Origin: Actinomycetota bacterium
GTDB taxonomy: Bacteria; Actinomycetota; Aquicultoria; JACQXZ01
Length of the DNA stretch: 40,678 nt
Direction: 5' to 3'
Assembly (NCBI GenBank): GCA_016208465.1
Contig: JACQXZ010000005.1
Span: 1-40,678, forward strand
Shown: positions 27,526 to 36,447 of the stretch, piece by piece
Position numbering within the stretch: the stretch's first letter is position 1
Layout of the letters: each line of letters begins with the position of its first letter
Position numbers and translations under genes: made by a program
Notes under the pieces: generated by a model
What the model was told of the DNA's origin: nothing
Seen by the model: only the letters and a program-made list of their open reading frames with translations
Database searches by the model: none

Positions 27526-28662
27526 TTAGGTTGTATGTATTACATTTTGGCTATCCGCATTTTCGGTAAACCATTGAGAAGATATTGCTATCGCAGGCCT
27601 TTCATGCTGAATAAAAATACTATGGTCACCTTGAAGCCATAGTGCTCCCTCGGTAATTTCGGGATGCTCCCTTATGATTTCCAAAGCCTTTTTATGGATA
27701 TTGTCTGGCAAGTCAAAAAATGAAAATGTTGATTTTCCTTCTTTGTAAGCAGCCCCATCTATATTGATATTCAATAATATATTGTCAAATTTATCTTGGT
27801 TTGCCATGATGTAATTCATCTGGCCCGGAACAGCATAATAATCTTCTCCATTGAAAGCAACTAATTCAATTTGCTTATCGCCAGAATAATCCTCTAATAA
27901 TTCTGCTAAAATCAATAATACTGCAATGCCTGTAGCGTTGTCAGTTGCACCTGGCATTCCTTTTTTTGTGTCTATATGTGCTGTAACAACAATTCGGTCT
28001 AAACCATTCTCGTTTTTTCTCCCAATAACATCGTATCCTGTACTTGGTATTCTTTTGGAATTAGATTGAAGAGATACTTCTTTTCCAATGTAAGGCAAAA
28101 GTCTTTTACTTTCTTCTTCTGTCGTATAAACTGATGGAATATTAAAGTCACCGTCTTCTATTAGAGGGGAAGGGCATACTCCGCCAGCAAGCGCAGTATT
28201 TCTACCAACAGCACAGATTATAGCTTTCACTTTACTTTTTTCTAAAAGTGAAATTATTTTTTGATGTTCTTCTGGATTATAGAATACAAAGTTTTTTGGC
28301 ATAAGTTGTTCTTTGGCAATATCTCCATGTAGTAAAAGTATTTTATCTTGAAAATTACCTTTTTCTAATTCAGATATATTGGTAGCGCTTGCCAATTGAG
28401 CATTTACAGAGCACCCTAGGGAATATGGGCTTACTAAAACCTTAAAATCAATATGGTCAGCTTTTAAAGTTGCGCCTCCGTCAATCCAGTCCATAACACT
28501 AAATTCGGGTGTTTCTGTTACCCAACCCATAGACAAAAGTACATCATTAAAAAAGGTTGTTGCTTTTCTGTTGCCTTCGCTTCCAACACATCGTTCATTG
28601 ATATCATTACATAATTTTTGTAGATACATAATGCTTTTATTGTAGAGATGTTGTTTTTCCAT
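27526..28662 (-). CDS. M28-family zinc aminopeptidase, frameshifted near the 3' end
   Basis: Co-catalytic zinc peptidase. Ligands: His229 (TAHIDT), Asp241 (GATDNA), Glu273 with Asp274 (NGEDYY), an Asp in NIDGA, and the last His in NVIHT. An inserted PA-like domain precedes the catalytic core. The frame stops at 27526 after VIHTT. If one base is removed from ACAACC (about 27529-27537), the frame continues as HTPKDDIGIVDFNKIIDIAEAI to a TGA at 27447, exactly the helix M28 proteins end with. So this is a real frameshift or a read error. The ATG at 28662 has AGGA upstream. Confidence 0.85.
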   Translation of the reverse strand: MEKQHLYNKSIMYLQKLCNDINERCVGSEGNRKATTFFNDVLLSMGWVTETPEFSVMDWIDGGATLKADHIDFKVLVSPYSLGCSVNAQLASATNISELEKGNFQDKILLLHGDIAKEQLMPKNFVFYNPEEHQKIISLLEKSKVKAIICAVGRNTALAGGVCPSPLIEDGDFNIPSVYTTEEESKRLLPYIGKEVSLQSNSKRIPSTGYDVIGRKNENGLDRIVVTAHIDTKKGMPGATDNATGIAVLLILAELLEDYSGDKQIELVAFNGEDYYAVPGQMNYIMANQDKFDNILLNINIDGAAYKEGKSTFSFFDLPDNIHKKALEIIREHPEITEGALWLQGDHSIFIQHERPAIAISSQWFTENADSQNVIHTT

Positions 28663-28691
28663 TTTATTCATCCTGAAGTTTTTTAAATGGG

Positions 28692-28934
28692 TTAAATGGG
28701 GACAGCGGGATCAAAAAGCATAGGAATTGTTCTTCCCCAAATAACAATCATTTGCAAAAAAGTAAAAACCGATGCCAAGAAAGATAATTTCAAAATTTCG
28801 TAGAACATTAAATAAGAATATTCTGTGGATATACATATTCTTTTAGCAATATACCAGCCAAGTGGAAATCCTAATAATATACAAAATAAAAAATAGTTTC
28901 GAAGGAGCGGAAGAGCTGACCCCACCACTTCCAT
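28692..28934 (-). CDS. Small membrane protein, possibly a fragment
   Basis: Not recognised. 80 residues with two hydrophobic segments (about 10-31 and 43-66). Both ends lie in repeat-like words: the start reads ggtggggtcagc and the end reads through ggggacagcg. It may be a remnant of a longer membrane protein cut at both sides by repeats. The ATG has no ribosome site. Confidence 0.3.
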   Translation of the reverse strand: MEVVGSALPLLRNYFLFCILLGFPLGWYIAKRICISTEYSYLMFYEILKLSFLASVFTFLQMIVIWGRTIPMLFDPAVPI

Positions 28935-28990
28935 GGTTCAGTTTCCAACACTGGTTTTCTGTTTATGTTTTCAGGTAAGAATAACCGCAA

Positions 28991-29176
28991 TCAATCTTTG
29001 TAGATATAGGCATTCAGCCCGATTGTTAACGGTTTCCCTTCTATCATGCAAGATGTTTTTATATTGCCTCTTGTGCTAGCCACTACAAGCGTTTTCCCCG
29101 ACACGCTTGGCTTGGGCTCTTCCAGGTCGCAAGTGATAATAAGTTTATCCCCTTCGATTTTCGTTTCAATTGCCAT
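28991..29176 (-). CDS. Small conserved hypothetical protein
   Basis: 61 residues from the ATG at 29176 (GAGGTGA upstream): MAIETKIEGDKLIITCDLEE, then VSGKTLVVASTRGNIKTSCMIEGK. It looks like a compact all-beta protein of a type I have seen as a conserved hypothetical; I know no function. It is cytoplasmic. It stands alone in the accessory block, with a repeat-rich gap upstream. Confidence 0.65.
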   Translation of the reverse strand: MAIETKIEGDKLIITCDLEEPKPSVSGKTLVVASTRGNIKTSCMIEGKPLTIGLNAYIYKD

Positions 29177-29455
29177 GTATGTCACCTCAGCGTATTGGCG
29201 CCCCAATTTTTATACCTCTTTGATCTTACCGGTGAAATGCTGTTCAAAAGACACAGGTTTGTTCATGTATAAGCATAAACCATATCCGGCAAGCAGGTAC
29301 TCCATCAGTATAAAGAGTTTAGTAAATAATGACAACCTGCACAGACACGGCTTATGACGAAATTAGGCTTTACGTGTTTGTATCTTCATTTCTTTTACTG
29401 TTTATCGCTACACCATATTTTTTATTTGCCAAATAAATATAAAAAAGAAATTTAT
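29177..29455. other. Gap with no gene seen
   Basis: AT-rich, upstream of the small conserved protein. It may hold that gene's promoter, but none is clear. An open frame on the plus strand over part of it is the shadow of the gene and gap. Confidence 0.35.
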
Positions 29456-29557
29456 CTTTATCTTTTCCGGATTAAATATATTTCTTTTTTCTAAACCTCT
29501 TTGGATTATGTGGCAGAATACACCTGTACATTCTATCCTCAATGTAATTTTGTCAAT
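29456..29557 (-). pseudogene. Remnant of a REP-associated tyrosine transposase (RAYT)
   Basis: The minus strand encodes LRIECTGVFCHIIQRGLEKRNIF, the N-terminal strand of Y1-type RAYT transposases (RIEY.GA.YHV.QRG...NIF). Directly upstream (29558-29580) is ggggtccagtctccacaattgaca, like the leader repeats of such genes. After about 35 codons it decays into poly-T/A sequence, so the HUH and Tyr motifs are gone. A 119-codon open frame covering this (29408-29767) is otherwise meaningless. Confidence 0.6.
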
Positions 29558-29732
29558 TGTGGAGACTGGACCCCGTATATGAAAGTATTTTTGAGTTTTT
29601 TCAAAAACTTTTATAAAGGTATTACAAAATATAATATAATATGGTATAGTATTATTATGACTTGGGTAGTGGTTGGAGATGTTGGCGTTAACCCCAACGA
29701 TCGCTAATACAACCGCCGAACCCGAGTCTTTT

Positions 29733-30488
29733 TTATGATGCTTTCGGTTTCCAGTACCAGATACCATATTTGGGAAATTTTGATTCCATATTCATTTTAG
29801 AAAAATCCCCCCAGAAATCTGGAAGGAGGCTTGGAGCTTGCAAACATTTTACTAAATATTGTCTTATCTCATTCTTATAACGATTTTGGGTTGGATACAA
29901 ATTATTTAATATACAGCCAAGTAAAAGATCACAAATTTGAATAACTTGATATTGTTCTTTTTTTGACTCAACGGGAAGTATTTCTTTGAGGGTTGGAGTT
30001 GATTTTTCCAAAGAGTGATTACAGTTAGGTGTCGCAAAAACATCTTTCATTACTTCAATAAATTTGTCCTCGTCACATCTGGTTAAATCATCAACTAAAA
30101 GAACTCCATTGACCAGATTTTCTGTATTGAAACTTATTAACATTTCGGCAAACTTTTTGTAGGCACGAGCTTTTTTGATTTTTTCGGGTTCATTTGGTTT
30201 TCCAAAAAAGTCATAATTAATAAGCTCTTGCCTTATAACAATTGCCCTAAACCAACTGGTGCTTTTCATGAAACTATCAATAACTAATTTACACATTTGA
30301 TAGTATTCTTTATTTTTGCAATTACTGTATTTAATTTCTTTAAAGGAACCATTTTTATCTCTAAAATTAGCCTTATTCTTAATTGTTGATAATTCTTTGT
30401 GTAAGTAACGGGAATGTGGGTTAAAAAGAGCGCCTAATAGTAAATAGTCATGATTTTGATCATAACTTTCGTCAAAATAGATTAACAC
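29733..30488 (-). CDS. DUF3800-domain protein
   Basis: 251 residues. DUF3800 hallmarks: YFDES at the start (Asp6, Glu7), LLVDDLTR in the middle (Asp133, Asp134), and QICDLLLGCI near the end (Asp187). These acidic residues are placed as in an RNase H-like metal site, so a nuclease role is possible but unproven. The family is common in defence and mobile regions. It lies 70 bases after the HsdR_N-type gene, same strand, so the two are likely one operon. Confidence 0.85.
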   Translation of the reverse strand: MLIYFDESYDQNHDYLLLGALFNPHSRYLHKELSTIKNKANFRDKNGSFKEIKYSNCKNKEYYQMCKLVIDSFMKSTSWFRAIVIRQELINYDFFGKPNEPEKIKKARAYKKFAEMLISFNTENLVNGVLLVDDLTRCDEDKFIEVMKDVFATPNCNHSLEKSTPTLKEILPVESKKEQYQVIQICDLLLGCILNNLYPTQNRYKNEIRQYLVKCLQAPSLLPDFWGDFSKMNMESKFPKYGIWYWKPKAS

Positions 30489-30558
30489 TTGCTTCTCTCT
30501 TCCCCCCTTTCAAACTATTTGCTATTTCTTCAAAAAACTCTATTTCTTTTTTTGTAAT

Positions 30559-31374
30559 TTAAGTAATAGAATCTTCTTGGGATATAATTATTGATTTATC
30601 TTCAGTTACTGCGGGTTTAACTGTTGTTTTTTTTCTTATTATTTTCTTGGAAATTATTTTTCTTGCCTCAACAGCGCCTTCGCTATCGATAATATCTCTT
30701 TTTAATACGCCTTGGACTAATGATTCTTTTATTTCATCAATTCCTATTTTAACATCAGGATAGATTTTTTTTAGTTCGCGTCTTAATATATTTAATGTAT
30801 CATCGGTTAACAATAATTGCCCTATCAGAAAACGATTTGTTGCTTGACTCTGAATACGATAATCTTGCAAGGCTTGACTTTGTAAGCCTTCTCGCGTAAG
30901 GATATAGAGATATTCAATGTCTGTTTTTGAACGGTGATTTAATGTTAAAAAGTCAATTTCTGCAACTAATTCTTGGTTGATAGGTTTCGTGAAAGATACT
31001 TTGTAAATTCGCCAAATAACGCTATTAGTTAAAATCACCCAATCAATTCCTTTATTTGCCGCATAATCAATGGCTTGTTTGGTGTGAGATTCTTTAAGAT
31101 CTAAGCCAATAGCTTTTATTTCAAGCAAAAGTTTGACTTTTGATTCTATCATAACAGCAAGATCACAATAAGTGCCACGAATCATGTGCTCTGAAGTTAT
31201 TTCAGAATATTTATCGTAACCGAAGAGTTCTGAAAGTATATCAATAACAATTATAACAGTGTCTGCTTCATTAACATCACGTGCTTTTGCTGAACTTAAA
31301 ATAGGTTGGAATCGTTTCAGTGCCTCACTTAGCCGCGTTGTTGTCTTGATAGGTATTTTAGCCACTCGAATCAT
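30559..31374 (-). CDS. HsdR N-terminal-domain-like nuclease protein (stand-alone)
   Basis: 271 residues matching the N-terminal nuclease domain of type I restriction HsdR (HSDR_N_2-like), without the helicase. The PD-(D/E)xK site is Asp71 in TYCDLAV, Glu85 and Lys87 in LLLEIKAIG, with Gln100 in HTKQAIDYAA as the fourth motif; LTNSVIWRIYKV follows, as in the family. A helical, Lys-rich C-terminal part (about 170-271) may bind a partner or nucleic acid. No hsdM or hsdS is near. The DUF3800 gene follows. It is probably a defence component; the target is unknown. Confidence 0.82.
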   Translation of the reverse strand: MIRVAKIPIKTTTRLSEALKRFQPILSSAKARDVNEADTVIIVIDILSELFGYDKYSEITSEHMIRGTYCDLAVMIESKVKLLLEIKAIGLDLKESHTKQAIDYAANKGIDWVILTNSVIWRIYKVSFTKPINQELVAEIDFLTLNHRSKTDIEYLYILTREGLQSQALQDYRIQSQATNRFLIGQLLLTDDTLNILRRELKKIYPDVKIGIDEIKESLVQGVLKRDIIDSEGAVEARKIISKKIIRKKTTVKPAVTEDKSIIISQEDSIT

Positions 31375-31564
31375 CTCCTTTATTATTTTCTTAAAATTGC
31401 CATTTTAATTTCTATTATATATTAAATTTTTCTGAATGTGGTAGATTTTTCTAATATTTTAGGAATTAAAATTACAAAGTTTTTATTTTCAACAAATTAA
31501 CCAAAGCTGATGGGTTGGTTGCCTTTGGGAAACAGTGGATATTCCGAATTTTTTCTACACACCC

Positions 31565-32209
31565 TTATTCCTCACCCAAAACATCCCACACAAAAATCAA
31601 TAAAAACAGCCAGAAACTGCCTAGAAAAATTCCGCCTAAAACATCACTTAAAAAATGAACGCCCAGATAAAGTCTTCCGAAACAAATCATAAAGATAAGC
31701 AAACTCAAAAGCAATAATAAAATAAATCTTAAAAATGAAGATTTGATTTTTAAATAAACAAAGAAAATAATTAAACCGAAAAATGAAACCGCCATTACAG
31801 AATGTCCGCTGGGAAAACCATAATCCTTGTAACCATCTATTAAAACTCTAAAAAAAGAAGTATCTGGCCGCGGTCTTTTTATCCATTCTTTTATAAAAAT
31901 AGTTGCTGAATGAGGAATTAAACTTAACAGCATAAAAATTATTTCTTTTATTTTTAATCTGAATATAAAAAAAACCGTTAAAGGAATTAATATAAATAAA
32001 ACTCCCTTAAATGTGCCAAAAAAAGCAATAACAATCATAAATTTATCTAAGAAGGATGTATTAAATGACTGGATAAATGAAAGAATAACTAAATCCCATT
32101 TATATAAAGGATTTTTTTTAATGAAGAAAGCAAGCAGAATAAATGCCCCAAAAGAAAAAAGGGCTGTAATTAGAAAGCCCCATTTTTTAAAATGTTTATT
32201 ATTTTCCAT
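31565..32209 (-). CDS. PAP2-family membrane phosphatase
   Basis: Membrane phosphatase of the PAP2/BacA-unrelated UppP type: it removes phosphate from lipids such as phosphatidic acid or undecaprenyl pyrophosphate. The three motifs are present: KEWIKRPRPD, PSGHS, and GRLYLGVHFLSDVLGG. About six hydrophobic segments in 214 residues. It follows ileS on the same strand after a 39-base gap. The exact lipid substrate cannot be told. Confidence 0.9.
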   Translation of the reverse strand: MENNKHFKKWGFLITALFSFGAFILLAFFIKKNPLYKWDLVILSFIQSFNTSFLDKFMIVIAFFGTFKGVLFILIPLTVFFIFRLKIKEIIFMLLSLIPHSATIFIKEWIKRPRPDTSFFRVLIDGYKDYGFPSGHSVMAVSFFGLIIFFVYLKIKSSFLRFILLLLLSLLIFMICFGRLYLGVHFLSDVLGGIFLGSFWLFLLIFVWDVLGEE

Positions 32210-32248
32210 TTCACCCGCTTAAAAATCCACTAGCTTGCCCTATTCCCT

Positions 32249-35062
32249 TTATTTATTTAAGGATTCCACGACATCGGCACAGCGTTTGCAAATAGTCGGA
32301 TGCTGGCTGTCCTTGCCAACTGTTTCACTATAATTCCAGCATCTCTCGCATTTTTCGCCTTCTGCTTTTAAGACAAAAACCGAGAGATCAGAAACCAATG
32401 AACTCTTAAAAGATTCAACGGGCGCTTCTGAAGTTTCAAGACTAACCTGCGAAACAATGAAAATAGTTGGCAAACTCAGCTCAAAATTCTTAAGGAAATT
32501 AATTAAATCAGAAGACCCGTGTATAACTACTTTTGCTTCAAGAGAATTGCCAATTAGTTTATCGCCTCTTGCAATCTCCAGCGCCTTTGAGGCTTCTCCC
32601 CTTATCTGAATTAACCTGTTCCACTTTTCATCAAGCGCCTTATCAAAATATTTCTTGTTTACTTCAGGATAAGAAGTTAACTGGACACTTAAAACATCTT
32701 TGCAGGCTTCGGGCAGATAACTCCATACTTCTTCGCTGGTAAAAGCAAGAATCGGAGCAAGAATTTTTATTAAGGCAGCAAGAATCTCAAACAGAACCGT
32801 CTGGGCTGACCGATATTCTTTCGATTCAGGATTAAAGGTATACATTCTGTCTTTTATAATATCAAGATAAAAAGAACTCATCTCGGTTATGCAAAAATTG
32901 TAGACTGAATGAAATACCTGATGAAATTCATATTTATCATAACTATCAATTGTTTTCTCTAACAACTGGTGAAGTTTAAGTAACGCCCATTTATCTAATT
33001 CTTCAAGCTCATTAAACGGCACAGTGTGTTTGTTGACATCAAAACTTGAGAGATTGCCCAAAATAAACCGCATCGTGTTGCGAATTCTTCTATAAGCTTC
33101 TGTAACTCTCTCCAGAATTTCCTCAGAGATTCTAATGTCGCCGGTATAATCCATTGAAGCAACCCATATTCTTAATATATCCGCCCCGGATTTCTCAATT
33201 ACTTTAAGAGGATCAATTACATTTCCTAAAGATTTGGACATCTTTTTCCCTTCACCGTCAACCACATAACCATGAGTTAAAACTGCTCTGTAAGGAGCTT
33301 CTTCCCTTGCGCCAACAGAAGCCAGAAGAGATGACTGAAACCAGCCGCGATGCTGATCGCTTCCTTCAAGATACAAATCAGCCGGCCATTTTAGTTCATC
33401 TCTTGTTTCCAATACAGCCGCGTGACTTACACCTGATTCAAACCAGACATCCAATATATCACTTTCTTTCAAGAGTTCCTGTCCTCCGCAATCAGGACAA
33501 GCAATATCAGGCGATAATATTTCTGAAGCTGATTTTTTAAACCATGCGTCTGCCCCTTCTTTTGCGAATAATTCTTCCACTACTTTCAATGTTTTCTCGT
33601 TCACTAATTCCTTTTTACATTTTTTGCAGTAAAAAACAGGAATTGGCACACCCCATGCGCGCTGTCGGGATATACACCAGTCCGGTCTTTCTTCAACCAT
33701 TGCTGTAATTCTTCTTTCGCTCCAGTCAGGAATCCAATTTGTCTTTCTGATTGCTTCAAGAGCTTTTTCTCTCAAATTACCTTTACTTACAGAAATAAAC
33801 CATTGTTCAGTTGCTCTGAATATAACCGGCTTTTTGCATCTCCAGCAATGAGGATATTGATGAGTAATCTTAGATGAATTTAATAAGAGATTTCTTGCCA
33901 GTAAATCTTCAATAATAAGCTGGTTAGCTTCAAAAATTGGAATGCCGGCAAATTTGCCTCCTTCTTCGGTAAATACGCCTTGGTTATCTACCGGCATAGG
34001 CGCAGGCAAATTATACTCAATTCCAACCAGATAATCTTCTTGTCCGTGACCGGGGGCAATATGAACACAACCGGTCCCCTGATCCAAAGTAACATGATCT
34101 GCTAAAACCACAAGGGATCCGGAATCTGTAAGGGGATGCTCGCAAATAAGCTTTTCGAGACTGCTTCCATCTATCTCAAGTAAAACTTTATATTCATTAA
34201 TTCCCACTTCTTTTAAAACCGTTTCAAGCAAGTCAGACGCTAAAATATAAATTTCATCATTTACTTTTACAGCCGAATATTTTATTCCCGATTTAACAGC
34301 TACAGCCACGTTTGCCGGCAGTGTCCAAGGGGTTGTTGTCCAGATAATAATAGATTTTTCCTCTTTATATTCATCAAGTAAATCCAAATTACTCTTTAAA
34401 GGAAACTTAACATATACAGACATTGAATCTTTGTCTTTATATTCAATCTCAGCCTCCGCTAAAGCGGTCTGACAGCTTGAACACCAATGAATTGGTTTTC
34501 TTCCCTTGTAAACAAGACCCTTCTTGTAAAGAGCGCCAAATTCTTTAACTATTGTTGACTCATATCTATGATGAAGGGTTAAATATGGATTATCCCAGTC
34601 TCCTCTTACACCTAATCTTTTAAACTGAGATGCCTGTCTTCCAACGAATTTCATCGCGTAATCACGGCATTTATCTCTTAGTTCGCTCTGGTTAATCGAT
34701 GATCTTTCCTTGCCCAACCTTTTTTCAACTTCATGCTCTATCGGCTGACCATGGCAATCCCAGCCGGGCACATAAGGCGCGTAAAAACCGCGCATTGTTT
34801 TATATTTAACTACAACATCTTTAAGTATTTTATTGAGCGCGGTTCCAACATGAATGTCGCCATTGGCATAAGGAGGACCATCGTGGAGAATAAAAGCAGG
34901 ATTATTTTGTCTTAAATTGCAAACTTGTTCATAAATATTGTTTTCTTCCCAAAATTTAAGAATTTCTGGTTCTCTTTGAGCCAGATTGGCTTTCATCGGA
35001 AAACCAGTTTGAGGTAAATTTAATGTGTCTTTATAGCTCTGTTTCTCTTTATCTTCTTTCAT
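32249..35062 (-). CDS. ileS: Isoleucyl-tRNA synthetase
   Basis: Charges tRNA-Ile. Class I synthetase with HVGT (71-74, the HIGH motif) and KMSKS in the second half. The editing domain lies between them ([15 protein letters not shown]). The C-terminal zinc finger [12 protein letters not shown]...CKRCADV is of the bacterial type. The 937-residue length is usual. It has the divIVA-ileS-lspA neighbourhood of Gram-positive bacteria. Its leader carries two overlapping hairpins (35104-35153), so expression is probably controlled by attenuation. Confidence 0.96.
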   Translation of the reverse strand: MKEDKEKQSYKDTLNLPQTGFPMKANLAQREPEILKFWEENNIYEQVCNLRQNNPAFILHDGPPYANGDIHVGTALNKILKDVVVKYKTMRGFYAPYVPGWDCHGQPIEHEVEKRLGKERSSINQSELRDKCRDYAMKFVGRQASQFKRLGVRGDWDNPYLTLHHRYESTIVKEFGALYKKGLVYKGRKPIHWCSSCQTALAEAEIEYKDKDSMSVYVKFPLKSNLDLLDEYKEEKSIIIWTTTPWTLPANVAVAVKSGIKYSAVKVNDEIYILASDLLETVLKEVGINEYKVLLEIDGSSLEKLICEHPLTDSGSLVVLADHVTLDQGTGCVHIAPGHGQEDYLVGIEYNLPAPMPVDNQGVFTEEGGKFAGIPIFEANQLIIEDLLARNLLLNSSKITHQYPHCWRCKKPVIFRATEQWFISVSKGNLREKALEAIRKTNWIPDWSERRITAMVEERPDWCISRQRAWGVPIPVFYCKKCKKELVNEKTLKVVEELFAKEGADAWFKKSASEILSPDIACPDCGGQELLKESDILDVWFESGVSHAAVLETRDELKWPADLYLEGSDQHRGWFQSSLLASVGAREEAPYRAVLTHGYVVDGEGKKMSKSLGNVIDPLKVIEKSGADILRIWVASMDYTGDIRISEEILERVTEAYRRIRNTMRFILGNLSSFDVNKHTVPFNELEELDKWALLKLHQLLEKTIDSYDKYEFHQVFHSVYNFCITEMSSFYLDIIKDRMYTFNPESKEYRSAQTVLFEILAALIKILAPILAFTSEEVWSYLPEACKDVLSVQLTSYPEVNKKYFDKALDEKWNRLIQIRGEASKALEIARGDKLIGNSLEAKVVIHGSSDLINFLKNFELSLPTIFIVSQVSLETSEAPVESFKSSLVSDLSVFVLKAEGEKCERCWNYSETVGKDSQHPTICKRCADVVESLNK

Positions 35063-35103
35063 TTGCTTTAAGCCACTTTCTTTTTTACATCATTACCATA
35101 AAC

Positions 35104-35153
35104 AAAAAAACTCCTCATTCTCTTTTTACGAGACGAGAAGTTGCCTTCACGTC
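35104..35153 (-). promoter_or_regulatory. ileS leader attenuator: two mutually exclusive hairpins
   Basis: Minus strand: hairpin 1 is GACGTGAAG-GCAA-CTTCTCGTC (35153-35132), nine pairs with one T/T mismatch around a GNRA-type loop. Hairpin 2 is AACTTCTCGTCTC (35142-35130) pairing with GAGAATGAGGAGTT (35122-35109, with one bulge), followed by a T run; this is an intrinsic terminator. They share CTTCTCGTC, so only one can form. I see no T-box consensus (GGUGGNACCGCG). Confidence 0.65.
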
Positions 35154-35224
35154 GCCTTTTGTCTTTGAATTAACCTATCACAAATTTTAAGACAATGCAA
35201 CCTCGGACTTGAAAGGAGGATTAT

Positions 35225-35281
35225 AGAGAATTTTCAGGAGAGGCTTGACTTCTTTAACCTAAAGGTATTTGTTTGTTAGGC
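35225..35281 (-). other. Half attC site at the end of cassette 2
   Basis: The minus strand reads GCCTAAC (35281-35275), the R'' (RYYYAAC) end of an attC. It contains the stop codon of the preceding gene, as is usual for cassettes. The partner arm and stem are not found in the following 50 bases, so the site looks truncated, next to the ileS leader. Confidence 0.5.
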
Positions 35282-35497
35282 TGCCGTCAATTCTAATTTT
35301 TCTTTTGTTTCAGCAGGAAGCCTCACAGGGGCAAAATAATCCATGGGATACAAATAATCTTCTCCAGATTCATCTATCACTCGTATTTGGTGGTGTTTCT
35401 CCGCCACTCGATCTACCAAGACCTCATATATTTTTCTAATCTCCAATGAGGCTTCGTATCCACGATTGCTTACACAAACCATAAAATGTCTTTTCAT
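35276..35497 (-). CDS. Small conserved protein, second gene of cassette 2
   Basis: 73 residues; I know no function. GYEASLEIRKIYEVLVD and RVIDESGEDYLYPMDYFAPV look like a small beta-rich fold, cytoplasmic. The ATG follows AGAGGAATT. It starts 10 bases after the upstream gene ends, so the two are probably one unit. The stop TAA lies inside a GCCTAAC integron half-site. The pair may be a toxin/antitoxin or another cassette-borne pair; this is a guess from size and context only. Confidence 0.65.
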   Translation of the reverse strand: MKRHFMVCVSNRGYEASLEIRKIYEVLVDRVAEKHHQIRVIDESGEDYLYPMDYFAPVRLPAETKEKLELTAA

Positions 35498-35507
35498 AAT
35501 TCCTCTC

Positions 35508-35738
35508 TTACAAATATTTCTTAATTTTAATTTCTTTCTTGCCTATACCGTGTCCTTCATGCCAATGAACTTCAGCATTGCGGATTAAACCGTCTACCAA
35601 TTTAATACGGCATTCCCCTTTTAATTTTCTCCAACTTGTTTTGCCATATATCTTGTTCAACCGATTCAAATTCCTAATTCCATGTCCGGTAGCAATAGTT
35701 TCAATTTCCCGTATTTGTTCTATTAGCTTGAAATACAT
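35508..35738 (-). CDS. Small conserved protein, first gene of cassette 2
   Basis: 76 residues; function not known to me. Basic: RNLNRLNKIYGKTSWRKLKG, CRIKLVDGLIRNAEVHWHE, then HGIGKKEIKIKKYL. The W-R-K-L-K-G and HW-E-GHGIGKKE stretches resemble a conserved small protein often found beside a partner like the next gene. It begins 38 bases after the attC site on the minus strand. The high basic content would fit nucleic-acid binding or a toxin. Confidence 0.65.
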   Translation of the reverse strand: MYFKLIEQIREIETIATGHGIRNLNRLNKIYGKTSWRKLKGECRIKLVDGLIRNAEVHWHEGHGIGKKEIKIKKYL

Positions 35739-35775
35739 AGTTTAAATTTTAGCAGATTTCATAAAATATAAATAG

Positions 35776-35858
35776 CACTAACGCCTTAGTTCAGCGGCGT
35801 TTACCTGCAGAGCGACCAAATGGCGCAGGTAAATGTCCGCTGGAACGGATTGTTAGGC
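35776..35858 (-). other. attC recombination site (83 bp) between cassettes 1 and 2
   Basis: On the minus strand: R'' GCCTAAC (35858-35852), then GTTCC-AGCGG...TTTACCTGC, a 14-base loop region, GCAGGTAAA...CCGCT-GAAC, and R' GTTAGTG (35782-35776). The long arms pair almost perfectly, and one base (C in GTTCC) is unpaired, as expected for the extrahelical base that sets strand choice. R'' fits RYYYAAC; R' fits GTTRRRY only in its first five bases. It lies just after the last gene of the GC-rich cassette. Confidence 0.8.
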
Positions 35859-35940
35859 TTATAACTTATTCTTAAGCATTTACTTGCCTAGATTTAGGCA
35901 CAAGCTTTTCATATATGAAACTTATTGCACACGTTAATCG

Positions 35941-36447
35941 CTACGCGGCCCCGTACATTGCCCACCGATTAAACCTCTTGATTGTCTTGTCGCCTGCCAC
36001 CGCTACGGCACCACCCACGGCGACCACTATGCCCGCTGCTGCGATTACTGGGCCAGCGACAAAGGCTCCAGCAAATGCTACTGGCACACCAATCCAAGTT
36101 GCCAATTCACCAGTACGAGCCATGGTTCGCCCAGTTTCAAGATGCTTCCGCGCACCAGCAGCAGCCTCGAGAGCAAGCACAGCCGGTTCCATGTGAGATT
36201 CACTTGCTAACTCAACCCACTCGCCTAATTTATTTCGCATGGCCAAAGCTTCTGGACTCGCTGCGAGGTCCAGTGTCTCCTTCAGTGTCGCCCCTATTGG
36301 GACTCTTCGAAGCTCTCTGCAGCTTAAGCGTAGTAGCTGCACCATTTCAGTCGAATCGGCAAGGTTAGGCAGTGTCATGGCTGGCGCCACAATATTGACA
36401 GTTGGAACAGCGCATAGGGCACCGAGGCGCAAGGAGGTAGTCAACAC
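35941..36447 (-). CDS. Cassette 1 protein with membrane-active Gly/Ala C-terminus
   Basis: 168 residues, not recognised. The N-terminal half is helical and charged; the C-terminal part (about 115-152) is two Gly/Ala/Val-rich hydrophobic stretches (GVPVAFAGAFVAGPVIAAAG, VVAVGGAVAVAG) separated by a short turn, then a basic tail. It could be a membrane hairpin. The start is a GTG overlapping the stop of the preceding gene (GTGTTGA), so it is translationally coupled. Codon and base composition are clearly GC-richer than the host genes, a sign of transfer. Confidence 0.6.
   Translation of the reverse strand: MLTTSLRLGALCAVPTVNIVAPAMTLPNLADSTEMVQLLRLSCRELRRVPIGATLKETLDLAASPEALAMRNKLGEWVELASESHMEPAVLALEAAAGARKHLETGRTMARTGELATWIGVPVAFAGAFVAGPVIAAAGIVVAVGGAVAVAGDKTIKRFNRWAMYGAA

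Noticed and set aside
29408-29767. 119-codon minus-strand frame as a whole gene
   Set aside because: Only about 35 central codons make sense (RAYT N-terminus); the first 70 codons overlap the DUF3800 gene end and the rest is low-complexity.
31375-31564. Plus-strand 60-codon frame near 31510-31692
   Set aside because: It overlaps the PAP2 gene antisense, has no ribosome site and no family resemblance.
35063-35275. T-box riboswitch upstream of ileS
   Set aside because: A terminator is present, but no GGUGGNACCGCG motif or clear specifier stem could be found by eye.
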